A DNA stretch of 64,000 nt from contig NZ_JAKLUA010000012.1 of the NCBI RefSeq assembly GCF_022012435.1, positions 62,001-126,000 on the forward strand, given 5' to 3'. A program made the position numbers and the translations under genes. The stretch comes from Bradyrhizobium zhengyangense. GTDB taxonomy: Bacteria > Pseudomonadota > Alphaproteobacteria > Rhizobiales > Xanthobacteraceae. The number at the start of each line of letters is the position of its first letter. Positions within the stretch are counted from its first letter, which is position 1. The notes under the pieces are model-generated. The model had not been told where the DNA came from. It made no database searches and saw nothing but the letters and a program-made list of their open reading frames with translations. Shown piece by piece: positions 1 through 7,461 of this stretch.

Positions 1-70
1 GGGTCGCGAGCGTCATGGCCCAGGGAAGAAGGTGGTCTGCAAGGGTACGGTAGAGCAGCAGCGCGATCAT
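1..70 (-). CDS. Partial hydrophobic protein, 5' end only
   Basis: The reading frame opens leftward and runs off the window edge. The visible start reads MIALLLYRTLADHLL, a hydrophobic start typical of a membrane protein. An AGGAG sequence at 78-82 lies 7 bases before this ATG; another in-frame ATG at 76 is too close to it. The gene diverges from the XRE regulator that follows and shares its upstream palindrome. Too little is visible to name a family. Confidence 0.5.
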   Translation of the reverse strand, partial: MIALLLYRTLADHLLPWAMTLAT

Positions 71-119
71 GGTCATTCTCCTGTGCTCGGGAAGATGCGC
101 TGGTCGGGTGCCCAATTCG

Positions 120-136
120 ATTACCTCGCGGGTAAT
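120..136. promoter_or_regulatory. Inverted repeat between divergent genes, candidate operator
   Basis: Perfect 6-bp arms ATTACC and GGTAAT flank a 5-base TCGCG spacer. It lies 35 bp before the XRE regulator and about 50 bp before the leftward membrane-protein gene. HTH regulators of this type often bind such a site to control themselves and the divergent neighbour. That use here is inferred from position. Confidence 0.45.
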
Positions 137-171
137 GGAAGGGGTGAAATACGCATGATAGGTTTTGGACC

Positions 172-993
172 ATGAACGCACATGCATCCACGGCACGCGC
201 CGAACCCAGCCAGCCGATCCATATCGGCGATCATTTGCGCGAGTGGCGGCAGCGCCGCCGCATGAGCCAGCTCGACCTCGCCGGCGAGGCGGAGATTTCG
301 GCGCGGCATCTGAGTTTCGTCGAGACCGGCCGCGCCGCGCCCTCGCGCGACATGGTGCTGCGGCTCGCCGAGCGCCTCGATGTGCCCTTGCGCGAACGCA
401 ACGTGTTGCTGGTTGCGGCGGGCTTTGCGCCGGCCTTTCCGCAGCGCGCGCTGGAGGATCCCGCCTTGAAATCAGCCCGCCAGGCGATCGACCTCGTCCT
501 CAGGGCGCATGAGCCCAATCCGGCGCTGGCCTATGACCGGCACTGGAACCTGGTCTCCGCCAACCGCATGGTGGCGCCGCTGCTCGCCGGCGTTCCGGAG
601 CGGCTGCTGGCGCAGCCGCTCAACGTGCTCCGGCTCGCGTTTCATCCCGAGGGACTGGCGCCCCGCACGGTCAATCTCGCGGAATGGTGCGCGCATCTGC
701 TCGAGCGTTTGCACCGGCAATGCGAGCTGACCGCCGATCCCGAGCTCATCAAGCTCTATCACGACCTCAAGAGCTATCCCGTTCCGGCGCGATCGGGCCC
801 GCTGTCGAGCGACAATGTCGCGATTCCCTTCAAGCTGCGCCAGGACGGAGAGATACTAAGTTTCTTCTCCACCACCATGGTGTTCGGCACGCCTGTCGAC
901 ATCACGCTGTCGGAGCTGGCGCTGGAGACGTTCTTTCCGGCGGACGAGCGCACGGCTGAGCGGCTCAGACAGATGGCCGCAGCCATGGCCTAG
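172..993 (+). CDS. XRE-family regulator with MmyB-like ligand-binding domain
   Basis: This 273-aa protein has an N-terminal Cro/C1-type helix-turn-helix at about residues 17-75 (a RRRMSQLDLAGEAEISARHL-type HTH core followed by an E-T-G turn). From about residue 105 to the end it has the MmyB-like sensor domain (ALAYDRHWNLVSANR, then the LAEWCAHLLERLHRQ helix). Such proteins are DNA-binding repressors or activators with a PAS-like C-terminal fold; in Streptomyces MmyB controls methylenomycin genes. The divergent membrane-protein gene and the palindrome at 120-136 suggest it controls that gene and itself. Ligand unknown. Confidence 0.85.
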   Translation: MNAHASTARAEPSQPIHIGDHLREWRQRRRMSQLDLAGEAEISARHLSFVETGRAAPSRDMVLRLAERLDVPLRERNVLLVAAGFAPAFPQRALEDPALKSARQAIDLVLRAHEPNPALAYDRHWNLVSANRMVAPLLAGVPERLLAQPLNVLRLAFHPEGLAPRTVNLAEWCAHLLERLHRQCELTADPELIKLYHDLKSYPVPARSGPLSSDNVAIPFKLRQDGEILSFFSTTMVFGTPVDITLSELALETFFPADERTAERLRQMAAAMA

Positions 994-1072
994 CGCAAGC
1001 GTCCAGTCCTCTTGCCTCGGGGCGGGTTCGGCTTATCTTGGAGCAAACCCGCACCGCCAGAAGGAGGCGCTC

Positions 1073-1738
1073 ATGAGCACCCTCAAACTGCTCCAGATCG
1101 ACGTGGTCTCCGACGTGGTGTGCCCCTGGTGCTATATCGGCAAGCACCGGATCGAGAGCGCGCTCGCGCTTGTGCCCGACGTTCCGGTCAAGCTGAACTT
1201 CCGTCCGTTCTTCCTCAATCCCTGGGTGCCGCGCGAGGGCATCAGCCGCGAGGATTATCTCACCACCAAATTCGGCTCGGTCGAGGCCTATAAGGGCATT
1301 GCGGGGCGCGTCGTCGCGGCGGCAAGCGAAGAGGGCCTCGTCTACAAGCCCGAACTGGTCGCACGCCAACCTAACACGACCGACTGCCATCGCCTGATCC
1401 TCTGGGCTGACGCGATCGGCAAGGCGCCCGAGATGAAGCAGCGCCTGATGGAGCTGTATTTCCGCGACGGTGGCGACCTCACCGATGTGAACGTCCTGGT
1501 CCAGGCCGCCGCCGATGTCGGGCTCGATGCCGACGACGTGCGCAAGCGCCTCGCCACCGATGAGGACGTCGCGCGGGTATCGGCCGATGCGCAGGAGGCC
1601 GCCGACAAGGGCATCTCCGGCGTGCCGACCTATGTCTTCGCCCAGAAATATGCCGTTTCCGGCGCGCAGGATCCGAACCTGCTCGCCCGCGCCATCCGTC
1701 AGGTGTCGGCGGAGATCAACGCGCAGGCGGCGGAGTAG
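1073..1738 (+). CDS. DsbA-family oxidoreductase, FrnE-like
   Basis: This 221-aa protein has a thioredoxin fold. The C17-P-W-C20 active site sits in DVVCPWCYIGK, and the cis-proline loop appears as SGVPTYVF near the C-terminus, as in the FrnE branch of the DsbA family. There is no signal peptide, so it is probably cytoplasmic and acts on thiol-disulfide exchange or as a polyketide-like isomerase; FrnE of Deinococcus is a disulfide isomerase. AAGGAGG lies just before the ATG. Its 3' end overlaps the convergent acetyltransferase gene by 23 bp. Confidence 0.88.
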   Translation: MSTLKLLQIDVVSDVVCPWCYIGKHRIESALALVPDVPVKLNFRPFFLNPWVPREGISREDYLTTKFGSVEAYKGIAGRVVAAASEEGLVYKPELVARQPNTTDCHRLILWADAIGKAPEMKQRLMELYFRDGGDLTDVNVLVQAAADVGLDADDVRKRLATDEDVARVSADAQEAADKGISGVPTYVFAQKYAVSGAQDPNLLARAIRQVSAEINAQAAE

Positions 1739-2909
1739 CCTCGGTCTGTTTGCGGAGCAGGTCGATCGCGTGGCGCGCGGCCTTGCGCGCGTAGCCACGT
1801 GCGATGAGCGCCGCGTGGATGAGCGCCACCATTGGATCATGTCGTCGTAGCGGGATCAGCACGTCACCAATCGCAAAGCGGTTGCGCCAGATCGGGTTGA
1901 TCATGGGGTGGTCGGCGCTCGCGGTGGAATCCGCACTCGCGATGGTGGGATCGGCGCAGAGATGGCGCGTCAGATCGAGCGTGAGCTGCACGCCCGGTGA
2001 ATATTTCGCGAAGCGCTCGTCGATGCCGAGCTTGAAGAAGAACGCGCGATCCTGGTGGCGCAGCACGATGCCGGCCGCCACCGGCGTCGTGCCGGCGCGC
2101 AAGCTGACGATCTCGCATTGCGCGGTCTCGGCAAGCGCAGGGACGGCGCGGCGGATGAAGGTCGCGTCGCCTGCGTCCTGAAGCAGCGCGGTGCCGCGCT
2201 TGCCCTTCCAGCCGCTAGCCTCGAGCTGCAGGAAAGTTTCAAGCGCAGGCTTGATCTCATCGACCTTGCGCGCGACCTCGAAGCTGATCGCGCCATGCTC
2301 CGCCAGGCGATGACGCTGCCGGCGGAGCTCCTTGAGCTTCTTGGCACCGAGCGCCTCGTGCAGCAGCCTGTCGCCATCCTGTGTCGCATCGAGGCTGGCG
2401 CGGACATAGGAGCCGAGCACGCGCGGCCTCAGGCCGATACGGCCGAGCGCTTCCTTGAGCGAGCCCATCGCGGCACCATCAAGCGCGACGTCGCGTAGAA
2501 CCAGCGCATGCGCGCCAGCTTCGCGCGCCCGCTGCAGCAGGCGTGTCGCCGCCTCGGGCGAGGCGTCGCGGTCGATCAGCGGACTGCACAGCGTGCCATA
2601 GGGATGCGCGCTCACCAATGCGGGCAGGGGGATCTTCCAGGCTTGCCAGAGCGAGACCACCGGCATCAGCCCGATCAGTCGCGCCGAGGAGCCAGCGCAG
2701 ACGAACAGGGCCGAAGCTCCGATGCGGTCGCGCGCGGTTGCGCTGACAGCGAGCTCCCAGGCGGGCAAATAATAGCCGTTCGGCTCGGCCGCCCGCTGCG
2801 CCAGCGCGCGCCATTGGCCGGGATCGATGGCTGCGAGCGGGACGAGCGCGGGCGTTGCATCCCGTGCCGATGCCGGATTGATCGCAGCCTGATGCGCGAT
2901 ATCGACCAC
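1716..2909 (-). CDS. GNAT-type acetyltransferase, CelD/BcsL-like
   Basis: This 397-aa protein matches the Acetyltransf_6 pattern: a long variable N-terminal half, then the GNAT core at about residues 170-330 with ALETFLQLEASGWKGKRGTAL and TTPVAAGIVLRHQDRAFFFKLGIDERFAKYSPG split over that span. Members are linked to cellulose or exopolysaccharide decoration, but most are untested. No polysaccharide genes are nearby, so the substrate cannot be inferred. It is convergent with the FrnE-like gene. Confidence 0.78.
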   Translation of the reverse strand: MVDIAHQAAINPASARDATPALVPLAAIDPGQWRALAQRAAEPNGYYLPAWELAVSATARDRIGASALFVCAGSSARLIGLMPVVSLWQAWKIPLPALVSAHPYGTLCSPLIDRDASPEAATRLLQRAREAGAHALVLRDVALDGAAMGSLKEALGRIGLRPRVLGSYVRASLDATQDGDRLLHEALGAKKLKELRRQRHRLAEHGAISFEVARKVDEIKPALETFLQLEASGWKGKRGTALLQDAGDATFIRRAVPALAETAQCEIVSLRAGTTPVAAGIVLRHQDRAFFFKLGIDERFAKYSPGVQLTLDLTRHLCADPTIASADSTASADHPMINPIWRNRFAIGDVLIPLRRHDPMVALIHAALIARGYARKAARHAIDLLRKQTEATPPPAR

Positions 2910-3014
2910 GTCCCGTCGTCCCCGTTCACGCTGGCATCAGCCGGCGTTAGGGGCATGCTTAGCGCAAAGATTGGAAGATACCGTTGGGATGCGCGTTCAA
3001 TTCGAGCGGTAGTG

Positions 3015-3503
3015 TTAACCGTTCGTTGACCACAGGCGGCGCGGCTCGGAGTGCAGCATGGAGAAGGCGATGCCCATAAACACGCTGTAGGCGAGCACCA
3101 TCGCTAGAGAGAAGGCCGCGGGAAGTGCGCCGAGCTCCAGGCGCGCCGCGAACGGTCCTCTTCCCAGAATCGGAAAGTAGAGTAATCCCATCGCGATCCA
3201 GCCAATTATGCCGAAGACGAATCCCTTCACGATCGCGTTATGGCCGGGCAGCAGGTGGTAGGTGGACCGGAAAAGGATGCCGAGCACGAAAGTGCCATTA
3301 ACGAAGGACATGGCCCAGGGCACGGTCGGGTGGACGGCGCCGCCGAGCCAATCGCTCAGGCCATGCTGAAGGTCCCGGTAGGGGTGAAAAGTCGGAAGCC
3401 AGTGCATCCAGCGCTTCAAGAACATGACAGTGCTGTGGGCGGCGTTGCCACACAGGCCGGCCGCGATGGATTTCCAGGCTTTATGGGCTCCTATCTGATG
3501 CAT
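3015..3503 (-). CDS. Small four-helix membrane protein, last gene of sulfide operon
   Basis: The frame can extend to 3602, but I choose the ATG at 3503: 20 bp after the ccoG stop, with AAAGGG just before it. The 162-aa product has about four hydrophobic segments, including one around FVNGTFVLGILF, one around GFVFGIIGWIAMGLL and one near the C-terminus. It may belong to the DUF6789 type of small membrane proteins, with low certainty. As the distal gene behind sqr-trx-DUF2892-ccoG it probably shares their regulation. Confidence 0.65.
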   Translation of the reverse strand: MHQIGAHKAWKSIAAGLCGNAAHSTVMFLKRWMHWLPTFHPYRDLQHGLSDWLGGAVHPTVPWAMSFVNGTFVLGILFRSTYHLLPGHNAIVKGFVFGIIGWIAMGLLYFPILGRGPFAARLELGALPAAFSLAMVLAYSVFMGIAFSMLHSEPRRLWSTNG

Positions 3504-3522
3504 GGCCCTTTCGCTAAGTCCA

Positions 3523-4962
3523 TCATCGATCGGCCGGTACAAAATGGTCGCGGGCGGTCTCGGTCTGTCCGCTCGCAATATCGGTCGACCGGATCTCGAC
3601 ATTGACGGCCGATTTCGGCAATTGCCCTGGAGGAACCTGCACCGACATCCTGATCTCTCGGGTCTGGTCCTGCCCGACCTCGACGATCAGCCTGCCGTCT
3701 GGCTGGCGCTCGATGCCGGCGATGCGCGCGGTCGCATCCGGCAAACCCGAGACCTCGATCGCGAATGATCGCGCCATGCCTTTGTTGAGGAGGCGAACGG
3801 TGTAGTCGTTGCGTACCCCACCATCGGCGAGCTGTACAAACAGCGGATTGCGCTCGTGCAGGACATTGATGCTCATCGTGCTGCGTGTCGCAAGGGTATA
3901 AAGCATGATGCTCCCGACGAGGCCGATGGCCGCGACATAAATCAGCGTGCGCGCGCGGATCAGGCGGTAGATCGGCGCCTTGCCGTCGCGGCGGCGCTGC
4001 ATGTTGATGTCGGTGTCGTAGCCGATCAGGCCCGTGGGCCGGCCGATCTCGCGCATCACGTTGTCGCAGGCGTCGATGCACAGGCCGCACTGGATGCAGC
4101 CGAGCTGGATGCCGTGGCGGATATCGACGCCGGTCGGGCAGACATTGATGCATTGATGGCAATCGACGCAGTCGCCGGCGAGATCGCCATGGGCGCGGGC
4201 AGCGTCGGCCTTTTTCACCGACATGCGCGGCTCGCCGCGGTCGCGACGATAGGTGACGTTGAGGGCCCACTCGTCGGTCAGCGCCGCCTGGATGCGCGGC
4301 CAGGGGCACATGTAGATGCAGACCTGCTCGCGGGCGTGGCCGGCGAAGAGGTAGGTCGTTGCGGTCAGGATGCCGATCCAGAGATAGGCGACGAGGGGAG
4401 CCTGGAAGGTGGCGAGGTCCTTCACCAGCGTCGGCGCGTCGGCGAAATACAGGACCCACGCACCGCCGGTCCACCAGGCGATCATGATCCAGAGAAAGTG
4501 CTTCAGCGCGACCTTCCGGACGTGAGCGAGTGTCCAGTATCGCTTGTCGCCCTGCATGCGCTCGCGCCGGTCGCCCTCGACCCAGCGCTCGACGGCGTAG
4601 AACAGGTCGGTCCACACCGTCTGCGGGCACATGTAGCCGCACCATAGCCGGCCGGCGACGGCGTTCATCAGGAACAGCGTCATTGCCGCGATGATGAGGA
4701 GGCCGGTGAAATAATAGACCTCCTGTGGCCACAGTTCGATGAAGAAGAAATAGAAGCGGCGATGAGGAAGGTCGACCAGCACGGCCTGGTCAGGCAGGCC
4801 GGGTCCGCGATTCCAGCGTACGAACGGCAACAGATAATAAGTTCCGAGCGTAACGCAGAGGATCGCCCATTTGATGCGGCGGAACGGGCCGCGCACCGAC
4901 TGCGGATAGACCTTCTTGCGCTTCTCGTAGAGAGGCCCCTCGATGAAGGTGTCGTCAGTCAT
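3523..4962 (-). CDS. ccoG: Cytochrome oxidase accessory protein CcoG/FixG, orphan copy
   Basis: This 479-aa polyferredoxin-like membrane protein has N-terminal transmembrane helices and the conserved CGYMCPQTVWTD segment. It also has a double 4Fe-4S ferredoxin motif (CVDCHQCINVCPTGVDI then CIQCGLCIDACD) and a C-terminal periplasmic Ig-like domain. CcoG reduces copper(II) during assembly of cbb3 oxidase and usually sits in ccoGHIS (fixGHIS). Here no ccoH, ccoI, ccoS or ccoNOQP is near. Instead it follows sqr, trx and DUF2892, which suggests a paralogue recruited to electron transfer or copper handling during sulfur stress. That role is inference. Confidence 0.93.
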   Translation of the reverse strand: MTDDTFIEGPLYEKRKKVYPQSVRGPFRRIKWAILCVTLGTYYLLPFVRWNRGPGLPDQAVLVDLPHRRFYFFFIELWPQEVYYFTGLLIIAAMTLFLMNAVAGRLWCGYMCPQTVWTDLFYAVERWVEGDRRERMQGDKRYWTLAHVRKVALKHFLWIMIAWWTGGAWVLYFADAPTLVKDLATFQAPLVAYLWIGILTATTYLFAGHAREQVCIYMCPWPRIQAALTDEWALNVTYRRDRGEPRMSVKKADAARAHGDLAGDCVDCHQCINVCPTGVDIRHGIQLGCIQCGLCIDACDNVMREIGRPTGLIGYDTDINMQRRRDGKAPIYRLIRARTLIYVAAIGLVGSIMLYTLATRSTMSINVLHERNPLFVQLADGGVRNDYTVRLLNKGMARSFAIEVSGLPDATARIAGIERQPDGRLIVEVGQDQTREIRMSVQVPPGQLPKSAVNVEIRSTDIASGQTETARDHFVPADR

Positions 4963-4998
4963 GGCAAATCCCCCGCATCACTGGCTGATCGGCGTGTC

Positions 4999-5202
4999 TT
5001 ACGAGAAGGCGCAGCCGCCCCGCAGGCCGAGCTTCTTGAAGACCATCGCGGCCGGGCAGAAGCCGGTGAACGAGGCCTGGATCATGTTGAGACCGGCGAA
5101 GGCCGTCAGCAGGTACCAGTACGCATTCACATAGGTTCCCAGTGCGAGCCCGAGCAGGACGACGCATCCGGCGAAGGCAAGAACGGCTTTATCGACATTC
5201 AT
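4999..5202 (-). CDS. DUF2892 (YgaP-type) inner membrane protein
   Basis: This 67-aa protein has two hydrophobic helices and ends in FCPAAMVFKKLGLRGG, the signature of the DUF2892 family, which includes the membrane part of the rhodanese YgaP. I start at the ATG at 5202, where GGGAG sits about 7 bases upstream. Genes for this family often neighbour sulfide oxidoreductases and rhodaneses, which agrees with its place between the thioredoxin and ccoG genes. No rhodanese domain is attached. Confidence 0.8.
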   Translation of the reverse strand: MNVDKAVLAFAGCVVLLGLALGTYVNAYWYLLTAFAGLNMIQASFTGFCPAAMVFKKLGLRGGCAFS

Positions 5203-5219
5203 GGCATGCTCCCTTGTTA

Positions 5220-5660
5220 CTATCTGGTCAGATTGGCTTCGGTCCACGCGACGATGCCGCGTGTATCCATGGCCCCGGAATGGCGGGCGATCTCACGGCC
5301 GCCACGCATCAGCAGCAGCGTCGGGATGCCGCTGATGTTAAGCCGCGACGACAGCGCCGGTGCGCTGTCCGAATTCAGCTTCAACAGCCGGACACCAGGC
5401 TCAAGCGCCTGAGCCGCGCGCTCGAACATCGGCGCCATCGCGCGGCACGGTCCGCACCACGGCGCCCAGACGTCGACCAACACTGGAATGTCGCTGCCGG
5501 CGACATGGCGACCAAAGGTCGCTTCATTCACTTCGATTGGGTGACCGGTGAAGATCGGCTGGTGACAGGCGCCGCAACGCGCTCCTTCCGGCGCGCGCTC
5601 GACGGGCAGGCGGTTGATGCGCCCGCAATGTCCACAGACGATCTGGCGTGTCGTGCTCAT
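5220..5660 (-). CDS. trxC: Thioredoxin 2 (TrxC-like) with N-terminal zinc ribbon
   Basis: This 146-aa protein starts with a zinc ribbon formed by C9-x2-C12 and C29-x2-C32, followed by a thioredoxin domain with the WCGPC site (C69, C72) and the cis-Pro motif GIPT. TrxC-type thioredoxins reduce disulfides in the cytoplasm and release persulfides. The ATG overlaps the sqr stop as ATGA, so translation is probably coupled. It is a natural partner for reducing persulfide products of the flavoprotein encoded upstream. Confidence 0.92.
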   Translation of the reverse strand: MSTTRQIVCGHCGRINRLPVERAPEGARCGACHQPIFTGHPIEVNEATFGRHVAGSDIPVLVDVWAPWCGPCRAMAPMFERAAQALEPGVRLLKLNSDSAPALSSRLNISGIPTLLLMRGGREIARHSGAMDTRGIVAWTEANLTR

Positions 5661-6943
5661 GTGCCCGTTCGAACCTCCTTGATCTTGGCGATGTTCAGTC
5701 TGTCGAGCAGGAAGCGCTCGTAGAAAGGCTCGCTCTCGCCGCGCCGCATCTTGCGGAGGAAGTATTTCTCGAAGGCGACCTTGGCGTAGTGCACCCACTC
5801 GCCCTTGGACGACCAATTGACGTTGCGTGGCGGAATTTGCGGCTGCGCGAGGAAGGCGACGCCGGAATCGCCGAAGTCGGCGAGGCAGATCGCATTCCAG
5901 GTCGGCTGCGCGGTCGGTGTCTTGCCGCGAAGCAGGGCGCCGATGTTCATCGCTGTCGCCGTCACCATGGATTCGATCATGAAGCCGGTCTTTGGGACGC
6001 CGACCGGCACCGGTGTCGCGCCGACGGGCGCAATCGCGACGCAGACACCGACCGCGAAAACATTGGGGAAGGTTGGGTTCTGCTGATGTTTGTCGACGAT
6101 GACGAAGCCGCGCGGGTTGGTCAGCTTCTCGATGCCGCGGACAGCCTCGACGCCGCGAAAGGCCGGCAGCATCATCGAATAGGCAAAAGGCAGATCGTGC
6201 GCCTTGTGTGTCGTGCCGTTGTCTGCCAGTTCCTCCACCGACATCAAGCCGGAACTGACGCTGTCGACACGTGCGTTCGTGATCCACTTGATATGCTTCT
6301 CGCGCATCTCGCTTTCGAGAAGACCCTTGGTGTCGCCGACGCCGTCGAGACCGAGATGCCCGATATAAGGCTCCGAGGTGACGAACGTCATCGGCACCCG
6401 GTCGCGCAGCTTTCGCCGGCGCAGCTCGGTTTCGAGAATGAACAGGAATTCGTAGGCCGGTCCGAAACAGGAAGCGCCCTGGACCGCGCCGATCACGACA
6501 GGCCCGGGGTTTGCGGCTAGGATTTCGAACGCTTCCTTCGCGCGCGCCGCATGGTCGACATGGCAGATGGACTGCGTATAGCCCTGAGGCCCAAGCCCCG
6601 GAATTTCGTCGAAGGCGAGTTCGGGGCCGGTCGCGACGACCAGATAGTCGTAGTCGATGGACGATCCGTCGCTGAGCTCGACTCGGTTTTCGGTGGGATG
6701 GACTCGCTTGGCGCCTTGCGTCAGCAGGCGAACGCCCTTGCGCGACATGATGCCGGCAAGATCAATCTCAATCTCGTCGCGCTTGCGCCAGCCGACCGCG
6801 ACCCATGGATTCGAGGGTACGAAGTGATAGAGCGCGCCCTGCGCGACCAGGGTCAGGCGATCACCGCTTCTCAACTGGGGCAGCAATTCATAGGCCATCA
6901 GTGTTCCGCTCAGACCGGCTCCGACTACGACAACTTCCGCCAT
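5657..6943 (-). CDS. Sulfide:quinone oxidoreductase-like flavoprotein
   Basis: This 428-aa protein begins with the FAD dinucleotide-binding motif VVVVGAGLSGTLMAYEL. It has the YDYLVVATGPE strand and a second Rossmann region with a cysteine (GPVVIGAVQGASCFGPAYEF), and ends in a SQR-like tail with amphipathic KVAFEKYFLRKMRRGE. The cysteine in GASCFG and a second in FAVGVCVAIAP fit the two redox cysteines expected in SQR. The enzyme would oxidise sulfide to polysulfide or persulfide and pass electrons to quinone at the inner membrane. GGAGG precedes the ATG at 6943. It is the first gene of a five-gene operon. Confidence 0.83.
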   Translation of the reverse strand: MAEVVVVGAGLSGTLMAYELLPQLRSGDRLTLVAQGALYHFVPSNPWVAVGWRKRDEIEIDLAGIMSRKGVRLLTQGAKRVHPTENRVELSDGSSIDYDYLVVATGPELAFDEIPGLGPQGYTQSICHVDHAARAKEAFEILAANPGPVVIGAVQGASCFGPAYEFLFILETELRRRKLRDRVPMTFVTSEPYIGHLGLDGVGDTKGLLESEMREKHIKWITNARVDSVSSGLMSVEELADNGTTHKAHDLPFAYSMMLPAFRGVEAVRGIEKLTNPRGFVIVDKHQQNPTFPNVFAVGVCVAIAPVGATPVPVGVPKTGFMIESMVTATAMNIGALLRGKTPTAQPTWNAICLADFGDSGVAFLAQPQIPPRNVNWSSKGEWVHYAKVAFEKYFLRKMRRGESEPFYERFLLDRLNIAKIKEVRTGT

Positions 6944-7001
6944 GGGTTCCTCCGTTGGATCAGGCTGCCCCACCGGTTGAGCTCCGGCTGTCCTGCAGCG
7001 C

Positions 7002-7030
7002 TTGACTATATATTCGTATTATCGTATATA
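7002..7030 (+). promoter_or_regulatory. Sigma70-type promoter of the arsR/sqrR-like gene
   Basis: TTGACT at 7002-7007 and TATATA at 7025-7030 are separated by exactly 17 bp. The expected start site is about 7037-7038, the A of the repressor ATG, so the transcript would carry essentially no leader. No good Shine-Dalgarno sequence precedes the ATG, which agrees with leaderless translation. Confidence 0.6.
7009..7030. promoter_or_regulatory. Dyad operator shared by the two divergent operons
   Basis: The arms TATATTCG (7009-7016) and CGTATATA (7023-7030) form an inverted repeat with one mismatch and a 6-base spacer. It covers the -10 element of the rightward promoter. On the minus strand TTGCGT (7035-7030) and TATATA (7012-7007), 17 bp apart, could form the sqr promoter, and the dyad covers it too. 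AT-rich dyads of this size are the usual sites of SqrR/BigR-type ArsR repressors. Confidence 0.55.
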
Positions 7031-7037
7031 CGCAAGT

Positions 7038-7358
7038 ATGAAAATAGATAGCGAGATCATGGAGCGCGCCGCCGATCAGGCGAGCGAATTGTTGAAGGCG
7101 CTCTCCAACCGTCACCGCCTCCTCATCATCTGCCAGCTGATCGACGGCGAGCGATCGGTCGGCGAGTTGGCGGAGTTCCTGAATCTGCGGGACTCCACGG
7201 TCTCCCAGCATCTGGCGCTCCTTCGTAAGGATGGCCTGGTGTCCTCGAGGCGGGATGCGCAGACGATCTTCTATTCGATCGCCAGCGAGCCGGCGCGCGA
7301 AATCCTGAAGACGCTCTACCAAGTGTTCTGCGCGCCGAAGCCCGCAAGGACGAAATGA
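7038..7358 (+). CDS. ArsR-family repressor, SqrR/BigR-like persulfide sensor
   Basis: This 106-aa winged-helix protein has a recognition helix in LRDSTVSQHLALLRKDGLV. Only two cysteines are present, C32 in LLIICQL and C98 in YQVFC, 66 residues apart. The dithiol pair of SqrR (C41, C107) and of BigR has the same spacing, and in those proteins a polysulfide bridge between the thiols releases DNA. The gene diverges from an SQR-like gene across a dyad operator. I start at 7038; an upstream in-frame start at 7002 would fall inside the promoter. A metal-sensing ArsR is less likely, since no ELCVCDL-type metal box is seen. Confidence 0.85.
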   Translation: MKIDSEIMERAADQASELLKALSNRHRLLIICQLIDGERSVGELAEFLNLRDSTVSQHLALLRKDGLVSSRRDAQTIFYSIASEPAREILKTLYQVFCAPKPARTK

Positions 7359-7461
7359 AATCTAGGAAATGGCGGACGGGCGCGCCTTGCGCGAGATCAA
7401 CGCGCCTGCCTTCGATGTCGATGAAATGAGAAGGACACCGCAGCGCGGTGTGAGCAAGCCG

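Noticed and set aside
4962..5003. FixK/FNR box (TTGAT-N4-ATCAA) ahead of ccoG
   Set aside because: None found near the gene or ahead of the operon, so oxygen regulation is not supported; this agrees with a sulfur-stress role.
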